DNA of 64,000 nt from Cardiocondyla obscurior (Eukaryota; Arthropoda; Insecta; Hymenoptera; Formicidae): positions 7,755,001 to 7,819,000 of the forward strand of contig NC_091865.1 of the NCBI RefSeq assembly GCF_019399895.1, in the 5' to 3' direction. Position numbers and translations under genes: made by a program. Of this stretch, positions 14,701-26,700 are shown piece after piece; the first letter of the stretch is position 1; every line of letters begins with the position of its first letter. Under the pieces are notes generated by a model that saw only the letters and a list, made by a program, of their open reading frames with translations, was not told where the DNA came from and made no database searches.

Positions 14701-17700
14701 TCTCGCGACGGCGACGACGACGACGTCCCAGAATGCGCGGCATCTTTGGACGATCGAAATACGTCGAGGGTGTGTTATCGTCCCGCGACTTTCACCCTCC
14801 GTGTTTTATGCGCGGTCCTGGACAAATTATGGGAAATCCACTGGCCGTCGTTTTCTCTTTTTCCCGTTCCGAAAAGAAAAGTATTTCCTCCCGCGGAATT
14901 ATATTCGACGAGCACGCGAGCGGATCCCATTTATCGACGGCCAAGCTGTGTTCGTTAATAATCGTCGTTTCATCCTGGCGGGGATATTATATTTCTCCTG
15001 GCGAAAGCGCCGAGTACCTGACGCGCCATAGTTACCCAGAAGTATGCGGATGTCTCGTCGCGGTCTCTCAAAGGGCGGGGGAATTAAAGGGTTAAACGGG
15101 GTGGGTTAAAAGGATTCGCGTACCCGCGGGATATAGACGGGACGTGTGCAAAATTAGATTGCGTATGCGCGGATTGCACGGGGCCGGGATAATACCTTTC
15201 GTCCCGTGTCATCTCTACGTCGCGGAAAGCGAAATTTACGCACTGACGACAGTTTGAGAGGTCCCTCCCTGCGGCTAATGTACCAGTCGTTCTCCCGTCA
15301 TTCCGTCCGCCCTGCACCGCCAGGATTTCCCTCTCTGTCGCGAGCGTGCAACGCGCCGAGAAAGCGTGAGCGTTATCTTCCCCTTCGCATTCGGAGGAAC
15401 GTTTCTACGCTTCCCTCCGTCGGTGAGCCCTCCTCTCCCTCTACGTGGCAGCCCTTCGCTTTTTTTTTTTCTTTCTTTTCCCTCCGACGCCAGATGCTGC
15501 TAACTGCGCTCACCCTGATGAGATCCCGGTGCCCTTCGCTCCGCGCTGCAACTCGCGCTCTTTCTTCCCTTTTACCCTTCTCGTGCCGATCTATCTTCTC
15601 TTGGAAAAAGACGAGATCGCGCCACACAGCCGCTTTATTCGGGCAAGGAGGAACCACGGATTCTTTATATTCGCCGACTGCTCTTGTTATTGTAGCGGGG
15701 CTCACGATCATTCGTCGCGAGGCGATATCATCGGGCGAACTGCCGCGTGAAAAACCGTGCCTTTCAAACGAGAAGATTGCATCCGCGATATAGGCATGCC
15801 CCTACAAAAAGAAAAAAAAAAAAGAAAGAACAACTTCAAAATTTTTTAAATCAACCCTCCGTGGACGCGTCAGAACTTCAATTAAAGTTTTATACGAGAC
15901 AAACATTGATCCTGCGACACCTATGGCGTTGTGTGGTTCTTTAATATATTTTTTTTATTAATGGAGTTTGATGAGACTCGCCGCCGCGAAGTTAGACATC
16001 GACCTACTCGTACGTATCCAACTCGTCTCGAAGAAGAAATTGAATTTCTCGTCACGAATATCGAGGGTTCTTGACAACAGGCGAAAAAGAAGCAGCAATA
16101 AAAGCGATTATAATTCTAATGCAATTTATACACAAATGGATTTTTATTAAAAGTAAATAGCTACTGCAGAAATGGAAAGGAGAAGCTAAATATATCAAGG
16201 GGATGGATAATAATAGCAATTGCATACAATGGTAAAGCAAAAACAGACGCATGCTGGTCAATTATGAGATTACAATGCTGCGATTAAGATTAATTAAAAG
16301 ATCTGAATAGAATCGCGGTTAAAAGCCGAGATTGTCTATCTCGCAAAATGTCGTCAGTCTTGCGCGAAATAACGTATTGTTAAAACGATTCTAATTTTTT
16401 TGTTTTTTTTTTGTTTCAGCTCTCGGAGCTCGAGCAGCGGGTGCTGGAAGCGGAGGGCAGAGCGGATGAAGCTGAAGACAAGGTGAGCGCGATTATATTG
16501 ATATTTCTAGATTGAAGCTACACACGTGTGTGCTCCACGTGCGCGAAACGACAAAATGATATACCAAGAGGGCAAACGCAAGATTTATTTTATCATATAT
16601 CATTGTGGGTAGATAAATTTCGGCTGAGAAATAAAATGTAAAGGAAAGGATGGTCCGGCGTATCGGACGATGCCACGCAAAGGGTTGTTTAACTCTTGGT
16701 GGCCTAAATCGGTGGGCAAAGCTGCGTATTTCTCCGCGGTGCACTTTTGCAAGTTAATCCACACTCCATCTAGGAATCGGCAACGATATTATCGAGTTTC
16801 GCGGTAGATTTTCGGTGGACGGCTCCATCGACTCTTTCGAGCTCCCTTTTTCCTCGGGGTTGTTTACCCTACGTTCATTTCATACCGTACACCGGTTCCC
16901 TTACCGACTACGGAGTCGATTCCGCCTCCGCGACCCTCGTTTCTTATCACCGTTTATCTTTACACGGCTTTACCGACGGACACGAAAACCACCCTCCGTG
17001 AACGGTATATTCTTCTACAAGGGATGGCACAACTCCTAGGTAGTCCGATTTACCAGCCGGGGGCAAGTCATCGAATTTTCCCAACCACTGGCGGTGGGTA
17101 TTTTTCATTTTTTAAAAGATCACATCGAGAATCGACACAAGTATGATACAAAATTAATGAATATTAATTTAAAAATAATAATAATTAATTTTTAAAAGCA
17201 CGTAATTTTCGAACTTTAGCGAGTAAGCGAGGGACAAGTTCTTCACGCTCCTTTGACAAGTACAATCACCCCTTGGTTAATCAAAATAAAAATGAGCAAG
17301 TAGGGTAGTCTCGTTACCGATATTTGCACAGAGGACGAGATATCGATTTTCTGACGCGGACTTCCGTCGGTATTCTCGTCGACGACGACTCGCGACGGGA
17401 CGGAAGGGTGAAAGTGCGAAAGAGAGCCGCGAAGAGGAAAAGAGGGCGAGGGCGGGAAGAGGGAAGAGTGATAAGAGTGGCAAGATGGCCGTGCGGCTGG
17501 CCGGCGAGGTCGTCGTTTTGTTATGACCCCGAGATTCGGTCTCGCGACACCACGTGCAGCATCCACGGCGACGTGTCGTGGAAAACCCTCGTCGTTGTGC
17601 GATACTCTCGTCGCTCGTGTTCGCGACCGTGCGTGGTTCGCCGGACCATCGTTGAAGTCGCCGTTCTTCTCGTTCTTTGTGCGCGAGGAGTTATGGCTCG

Positions 17701-20700
17701 CGGCAGGTGACATCGATGAAAGGTAACGGATTGCCCCCGCCGGGTGTGATACCCGACGTGATCTTGGGTGAGATTTTCAAGATCAACCTCGGGCTTTTCA
17801 CCGGATTTAATTAATAAGCGCGAAAATAATTATCCGTCTGGCAATCAACGAATTCGCGGCGAAGATGTTTCGTCGATTAAACCGGGCCCACCGAAATTCA
17901 ATCAACAGATTTGCGGCATCGTGAACTGGGTATGATTATCGCGAGAAAATTTGGATATGTTGTGCGCGTGTAAATTATCACTTGCGGTATCGCGATAATC
18001 GGCGCTAAAAGGATATTTTTGCGCGTCGAATTTCGAGTATTCAATTCCGCACGCCGGCAATTGAATGGAGCCATCAATTGTACGCGATGTAATCTCATCT
18101 AGTTTGGAGTTTGATGCGTAAGCGTGGCTGTACTAATTTTCATATTTATTAATGGTGATGAAACAAATTGATTTATCGTTTGTTTTTTTTTTTCTTTTTT
18201 CTTCCTATCAGTCTCAATTGAAAATTATCATTTAATATTGCATTTAAAAGCGAGAAATTTTATCGTTTGATTTTCTAGTAGAAAAAATTTGTCGGAAAAT
18301 TAAGACCTATTTGAATCCAAAAGCAGTATCGAAGCGGGGGATGACAAATTTATCGCACCGCATTAAAGATATCGCAATGAGAACAACGTTCGCGACGGTT
18401 AAATGCAATGTACCGGTTGCGACAGCGACTTAATGAGTCGCGTCTCGTGTAAAATTGGCTTACGTCCAATGTATGAGTAATCCTCACTTCCCGCCGACAT
18501 TCGTGCATTAAATAAAACGAGGATGCCGCCTCCGTCTCTCCTCCCTCGCGCGATCCACGCATCTTTCAGTATCTTATTTTTTGTGAAGCCATTAAGCCAG
18601 TTTGTCAAAGGAAACTTACATTCTCCATGCAATAATAGCAATTAAATAAATAAAATTAGTATTCTTAATTTTATCTTAATGCTTCGCTTTTCCCGTATAA
18701 AAATATCTCTTTGTTTGTCGACTATTTTAAAAATTCTTACGTGAATAAAAAGAATTAATTTGCACATTAAAAATTTATTATCGTTATTTTATGCGCGACA
18801 GTTTTTCTTTCACATCATGAAATATTTTCGCCGCTTATTATAGCAGATGGTCTTTAATACGTTTATGCATATGTCATGGGAAATTACATAGCGCAGCGAA
18901 TCGATATTTGTCAAATAGGTACGTACGCCGTGATACATACAGTGTATGTACTTATACAATTATTATTTTTTTTATATTATAATAAATAAATTCGTTCTCT
19001 GTGTGAACGAAACGCGTTTTCATTATCGTTCGAATCTTTGCTTTTTAGAGCTGCGGTAATTCAGGACACGTTAGCGGAAAATGGGGTAGATCGATAAATT
19101 TCAACGCGGTCCCGGAAAAGATTAATCAACCGGATCCGTTGAAAATCTCATAATCCAGCCTCTTCAAAGCAACCGGTGTTGCGAAATTTTCCGTGAATTA
19201 CAGCTTTAAGCGTTCTCTTCGAGCTTGAAATTGTACGATATTCGTCTGCGAACCTTTGCACGGCGTCACAACGCTCTCCACCAAGTTTCTCGACTCTCTG
19301 GTGACTTTTTTTTTGTACTTTTTCTTTCTCGATCGGTTCGTCATCGCGGGAGAAAGCAGGGAGTCGGGTTCGGTTCTCAGGGTCATCGGCTTGATCACCT
19401 AGCATCCGCAAATTCACCCATTGGCTACCAGCCAACGTGACTCATCGCCTCTAGAAAACCCCCGTGGTTTGTGTACTCGGGTTGCACGCGTTGCGTTGCC
19501 GTTGGTTCGTTCACTTCGCAGTCCCCGCTTCAGTTCGGCGCGATCTTCTCCGACGGCCGCACTGTGGAGGCTGGCTTCTCTCCTCGCACGTGCACCCGTT
19601 CACGAGATCCGCCCTCTCGTTTTCTTCTCGTTTGGCCCAGTCTTATTTGAGATATCGCTTTGCGCCGCCAAGCGAATCTTCGCCGGGAGGAGTTTATTCG
19701 CCGTGGACCGAGTATTCTAACGAGTCGCGGGGATCAGGAGAGACTGGGACTGGCGTTTAAAAAAATCATCTGCCATGGAAACGTTTAATAGCGGTAGGAC
19801 TTTGTATACAATCGGCTGAAGTTCATGCCCAAGTATTATAATTTTTTTTTTTTCTACCTTCCGTTCACCGGTATTTTATTACCGGCTATTCGCACCGTTG
19901 TGTAAAATGTAAGTGAAATTAATCTCTGGGGAGTGTAATTTCGCGCGTAAAGGCCCGGCGATTGAGTTACGTAACACTCTTTGATGATAATCCGCTATTT
20001 GCAGTGCTCAAATAATTTCCTAAATTTAACGCGTAACACAAAATTTCATACAATAATAGAATTACACGTCGTACTATGTAATACTTTGGAGAAGCGTATC
20101 ATCAGCATTCAAATTAATTCGCTGATTTTATTATTGTAAATGAAAAAGTTTGTAATAAAACAAATTGAAGCATCGCGAGTTGACACGAGACATAAACAGG
20201 CATCCTATTTAAATTGCAAACTACCTATTATTTCTTATTTTCTGTTCAATATTAATCATTGTTCCACGTGTCTCGAAATAAAGAATTAAACCAGTGTTGC
20301 GGTTTCGAAGTGAAGACGAAGAACGGGGCTCGGGGTTATCTCGACGAAGGCAAAAGGGAGGTCGATTCCCTTTTCCTGGCGAGCCCGCGGCCGCAAAAGT
20401 CGCCGGCGACGACAGCGAGAGATAACGCGCGCCGGTTGCGGGACAGAAAATAGAGAAAGATCGATATAAGTAAAGGTAGCACATGCACGAAGACGACGAC
20501 CGGGCACACGCCGCCGGGAAAACATTCGGCGAGAGAGAGGATTTCCCCGTATTGATTTTCTCTCGAGTCCCCTTTCGACTAGTCGCCGCGGACGGTTCGC
20601 TCGCCCGCTCTCGCCCGCGTTTCGCCGTGCGTGTCCCGTCGGACCGTTAAGGCGATATCGATTTTTGACAGCTGCTCCGCCGCCACGTTACACACCGCGT

Positions 20701-23700
20701 GCGGCACGCACGACGTGGGAAGGGTAGCTCTCCCCGGCGTTAACACAAAGCTTTCCCGCCGCCTCTCCTCTCGCCCACCCGTCCCCCCAGCGTGTAACGC
20801 GACGTAACGTAACGTAACGTAACGTAACTTAACGCACGTGACGTCATTACGCACTCGTGCGGCTGCGATCAGCACGCACTCGCTAGCGATTATCGCGAGC
20901 TGCTTACGCTTCTCCGAGTCTGCACCCTCGGTGATTCGCGTCACTCATGCGATGAGCGATGCGCTCAGGTATATTTTTAATTATTTTTTTTTTTTTAATT
21001 TTTTTATTTTTGTTGTATATGGAGAACAGTTTTTAAGCTGGTAATTAAATGAGATGCGAGCCGAAGTATTCTCGTACTTCCTGCAAGGTTTATTTGCAAT
21101 CCTCGTTGTATTCAACACGACGCAATGTTTGAATTTAATCCTATTGCTTGTATGTTTTGTTTTAAATTTGCCGACTTGATTTTTAAATCGTTTTGGATTA
21201 AGTTTTGAGATAAAAAAGGTCCTTTTTAATTTTTTTTTCTTCCCCGATCAAGGAACTGGCAATTTAATACCAGTATTCGCATACCGATGACTCACCGATG
21301 ACTAAATCAAAGTAATGCCGATAATATCGCGCGTGTTTATAAACGCGAGTACGTGTCGACGTGTTCGACTCGCGAGGAAAATGTAACATTAAACGCTCAC
21401 TCATTCTCTGTCCACTTCAGGTACGGATGATGGAGGAGCGGCTAGTGAAGGGTGAGTACTGCCTCAGCACATCCGGTGTTGGTTCCCCGGCACATTCTCT
21501 GCCGTCGACCTCCGGCACGCAGAATGACAAGATCGAAGAGGTCCACTGTGCCTGCATCTCGAAGCTAGAAACTCAAGTCGAGGAACAGGTAAAACGACGC
21601 TGATTCTCGGGTAATAAGTAAATTTTGCAATGCGAAGAACGCATCTTCGTAATAATACATAGAGTAACGTACGTATTTGGCACGAAGCTTATCTTAAATT
21701 TATCTTATCCAAAATGGAAAATCGATTACGGAGAATATCGATTACTGATTCGTGTGAAAGACAATTTTTTCTAATAATAAATAAAATTCTACAAAACTTG
21801 AGATTGTCTTTAATCTCGCGAGACATTTGACGATTAATCGACGAGACCGTGCTGGTCAGATAGTTTATAAAATAATCGTCGTTTACAGAGACAGTTACGG
21901 CTGCAAGACGCCAGGCAGGTGGAGGCTAAAGCAGCGAGAATAAAAGAATGGGTCACGAATAAGTTGAGGGAATTGGAGCAGCAGAATCAACACCTGAGAG
22001 AGCAGAACAACAAGTGTAATCAGCAACTCGAGCTGTTGCGCAATCATATAACTAATATTGGGCTCAAACCACCCGTAAGTTTCTTAATTTAAATGCGGCG
22101 AGCGTGATCTTTTCATAATTAATATTTCACGAAGTAAACGTATTTAAAATTTAGCTTTTAGAAATAATTGCAAATAAATGAGCGTGGTCTCTATTTGCGA
22201 AAGAAAAGTTGTATTAGCTATTTAGTAACATTAAAAATTGGCAAGTGGCTTCTTTTAACGAGAAATTTTGTAAATGTAGGCGCCGACGACAAGAGCATCG
22301 TTGTCTCTCGAAGTGGATTCCACCTTGCGTATCGATCGCAGACGATCGGAGAGCTTGGAGGGCACCCCGCAGACGGCACCGGAGTGCGTGCAGAATATCG
22401 TTGCGGAGCCGCAAACAAGTACGAAGCATCGGAGACATTTGTCAGCGTGCGGCACCATTCAACGAGGAGCTGCGGCAGCCAATATGGATTCGAGGTAAAA
22501 CCTCCAAGTCTGATGAACGGAATACGTTTCTTCATGAGATCAAACACTTTCAAACACACACTAAATGCACTCTCGATTCTCCTTGGGAGGCCTCAGGGGA
22601 CGTGATAGCGGCGCCCGAGTTTTCGAAATGTGGTACCCTGTAACGTCCTGGGACTTTCCGAGGGGATCCGTCGTCCCACTCCCTTTATTATACTTTTTAT
22701 CACTACGTATATTTTATTTATATTACATTTCTTTTATTTACTTATATGTTTGTTATAATTATATCAATGTATGGTATTTCTTCATGAAATTTTGAATTAA
22801 ATTTATACGGCACTCTTTTAATTTAACTAACAGTAATGAAATTTCAAGATGCACACGCACAAGCACACACGTACACTCTCAAACACACAAAAAAAATATC
22901 ATTGAATCGTTCTGTGCTTTATACTTGCTGCTTCTTTTTATCCTCTCTTAGTCTACTATCTGAGGAGTTGGCCGCGGCAGTGGAAAATCTGGTAATGTTG
23001 CCAAATATATCCGGTGTTTCGGAGGCGAACCGAGATAGCGGAAGCTCGGAAGCAGTGCACGATTACGCCGAGATATACACACCCAGCCGGGAGGGTATGA
23101 ACTGGTTACAGGTAGGAGGACAAGGTCCTCGCCCACCGACTCCGCCGCTACACAGGTTTCCTAGTTGGGAGGCAAAAATCTATCAGGTAATGCTTTTTAT
23201 TCGAATACGTGAATGCCGTCACCGCGTTAACTAAAACTTGGCGATAGTATAAATCTCTTTACATTATAGATAAATTTTTTTAATGATTAAGCCTTGACGA
23301 CTATTTGTTTAGGTAGCGGACGGTGGCCTTGGCATCGGTCCATCGACAAATGAAGAATCCGCACCCTCCACGATGACCACAACGACGAGTTCGTCGAAGC
23401 ATTCTCAGGCCACGGGACACAATTTAACAGCTCACAATTCTCAAGGCTACTGCGATATATCTGTTCCTGTATACGCTACTGTCAAAGGTACTGTAAAAAT
23501 ATTAACTTGATTTTCGCCGTTGACGTACGAGAATAAATAACATTAAAGTGTAAAACAATTTTTCTTTATTAATTATGCATTTTTTTAGGACGTGCCAGTC
23601 AAATCAGATCTATGCCTTTCGGTGATAGCTCTGATGATAGTTCGGATGGTGAAGAACATCCGAATCAAACCGAAACTAATACTAGAATTACGAATAGTTC

Positions 23701-26700
23701 GTCTGACAATACGGATTCTTCTCTCGGTAGCGGAAGTAGTCCCTCGAAAAGCATTAAAACAACTAGTAGTCTCAGTCCTGCAAAAAGAAGTTCCAGCGGA
23801 TCTCCTAGTAAAAGCGTAAAACGTGGTGAGTTTAATTCATTTCCTTCCATTGGTTTACTAGATTTTATTTAGATATTTTGCACGAAAAAAAAAATAGTAA
23901 GAAGAATATAATGAATAGACGAAAAATTAAAAATAAATTGTCAATTAATCGTAAGAAATGTTCGACATCTAACAACTTCGAGTTTGTTTGGCTTACAGAT
24001 ACTTCCCTCGAGTCAGGATTATCCGAAGATTACGCAATACCTCCCGATGCACTAAGTTCAACATCTTTAGAGTCTAGTATGCCTAGCCTTCTAATGCGCG
24101 TCTCTGGCGAAAGTCCAAAGAGACAGGAATCGCTGGAGAAAACGGGTCATCTGGCGAAGTTAGGCGGCAAATTAAAAACTTGGCGGAAACGATGGTTCGT
24201 GCTGAAAAATGGCGTGTTATCGTATTGGAAGAGTCAAAATGACGTCAACCGGAAACCTCAAGGCCAAATAATCTTGGATGAAGTATGCAGGTACGCAGTG
24301 ATGTAATATTAATTTACAAATTAAAAAGAAATATTCGACAAAATTGACAAGATTATTTTCATAAAGACTTCTTTAGTATTTCAGGAAAGCATTAATATTT
24401 GACTTTGTTTAAGTTTTGTTTCTTTTAAAAAACTGGTAATTTTTTATATTTTTGTACGTCTTCCAGAATTAATAGAGCCGAAGGAGCTGCCACTTTCGAA
24501 ATAGCCACAGGAAAGAAAACTTATTACTTGACCGCTGATTGCATTGCTACAATGGAAGATTGGATAAGGGTGCTGCAAAACGTACAGAGGCGAAATGCAA
24601 CGAAACTCTTGCTCAGTAGAGAAGATAATAAGCCAACGATACAAGGGTGGTTGACAAAAGTTAAAAATGGTCATGCAAAGAGGTGTTGGTGCGTGCTCAT
24701 TGGCAAGATGTTCCTTTACTTTAAGTGTCCTAGTGATACGGTAAGTGTCGTAATAATATTCATACTCGCATATAAAATATATTAAATTTATTATTTTTAT
24801 TCAGAATCCTATTGGTCAAATTAACATGAGGGACGCTCGAGTAGAAGAGGTAGAACATGTTTCGGACAGCGATAGCGAGGAGAGAGACGCCGAATGCCCG
24901 CACGAAAGAACGATCGGCATTTTTCCGACCCATCAGGGTCCAACTTATCTACTCATGCCGCATAAACAGGATAAGGATAACTGGCTCTACCACTTAACAG
25001 TGGTGTCAGGTGGTGGACCGAGTGCAGGCACACAATACGAGCAACTAGTGCAAAGACTAATGGAAACTGACGGTGATCCTAGCTGTGTATTGTGGCGGCA
25101 TCCCCTGTTGCTACATACGAAAGAGAGCATCACAAGTCCACTGACAAGTCTGACCTCCGAATCACTGCAAACCGAAGCCATAAAGCTCTTTAAGGTTAAC
25201 ACGATCTTTTGTCGATTTTATTACGATTGTTTTATACTCAATTTTTCTAAATTATTTTTAACATTTAATTATATGAAAGAATATACAAAAAAAAAACCAG
25301 CGTAACGTATCGTAAGAATAATCTGATATACCTTTAATCATACAGGCTTGTCAGCTGTTTATGTCGGTGGCGGTAGAACAAGCAGGTATCGACTACCACG
25401 TGGTTCTAGCGCAAAACGCATTACAACAATGCCTAGACCAGCCTGAACTTCAGTCTGAATTTATATGTGCATTGGTAAAGCAGACAAGTCGTCACACCCA
25501 ACACCGTTTGGGCGTACAGGTAAAAAAGGCCGCCAGACTTGTGTCACTGGGTACTGCGCGCGTTGTAAGTCCTGCTTATTGTTTAACAAGAACAACATTC
25601 AACCATCCTGTACCATTTTTTAAATCAAATCGATACTCATCGATCGTTGGTTTATTATTTTTTTTTTTTTCCTTCGATAGATCTCATCTGTATCTCATTG
25701 TTAAACTATTTTTAGTCATCAATTATTTAAACAATAGGTATTTTTTTTCAATGCAGAAAATGGTACATTGGGTATGCTTAGTCAAGTATTATAAGTAATT
25801 TTTCCGGGTGTGGATACTGAGTAGTGGTTTAGCGGAATGGTTCAACTAGAAAGTATATTACTCGGTAATATTTAATAATGGCAGGAATATGCCGCTTGTC
25901 GCCACTGCAATACTTGACCAAGTTTAAGGACTATTTTAGTTTTAACAATCACATTCACACATTTAATTCTAATTTGCCGCTTTAAGTGTGCCGTCTTTTA
26001 GACTTTTCATTCTATTTCAATCGCATGTGTTTATCATTTTGTCAAACATCACGATGATGTTAAGTTTTACTTACCTTTTATCACATATTTTAATATTTAT
26101 ACATAATACCCGATCAAATTACCTTAACGCCCGTGTGAGCCGAACATATTTCGACAATTATTGTAATGTAATTTATGTCGATGTCTATTGATCGCGTCTG
26201 TTAAATCTCACTTAATGTTAAATCTATACGTTAAAATAATATTGCAAAGCAAAATATTATTTTCTGAAATTCGTCAAAATACGTTCTGTGCCACATACAA
26301 AGACATTCACCCACTCACTCACTCACTTGCAGAATGGTATGTTGGTGTACATGAGGACACACAAAAAGAAACATTTTTTAATTCTTTTTTTTTCTAATTT
26401 TCACACGAGTTCCTTTTTTTTTGCAATAGCTGCAATATAGTTACTTTGATATTCTCTGTTTGAATGCTGCTTAGAGATCTAGAGTCTTATCGCCGAATTA
26501 GATTATTCTAACAAGTAAAACTTATATACAATCTTTTATATGCCTTCACCTCGACAATACAAGCTTTTTTAAAAATGCAAAAATGTTGTAAAAGTGTTTA
26601 AAAAGCAATTTAAATGTCACATATCTCTTCTAAGCAAGTTATAGATAACTTTAAAGTTCTAGTATTATATGAATTCCTCTCTCCTGTTTTCCTTTTACGT

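Larger units (their letters stand above)
16483..21420 (+). other. PLEKHH-like gene, intron 2 (4.9 kb)
   Basis: Starts GTGAGC and ends CTTCAG. It alternates AT-rich DNA with CpG-rich blocks at about 16.8-17.8, 19.4-19.8 and 20.3-20.97 kb. Open frames in the CpG-rich blocks look like composition artefacts. The last block is a candidate internal promoter, listed separately. Confidence 0.6.

Noticed and set aside
14455..15793. Open frames of 167 and 195 residues (+) in PLEKHH-like intron 1
   Set aside because: Composition artefacts: frames overlap on both strands, translations are Arg/Ser/Phe-rich with no domain, and splice phases do not fit the host gene.
17243..17713. 156-residue antisense and 128-residue sense frames in intron 2
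   Set aside because: Mutually overlapping, GC-driven, no similarity; no start or splice context supporting either.
20797..20833. Possible telomere-like repeat
   Set aside because: The unit is TAACG, not the insect TTAGG, and the tract is short and internal.
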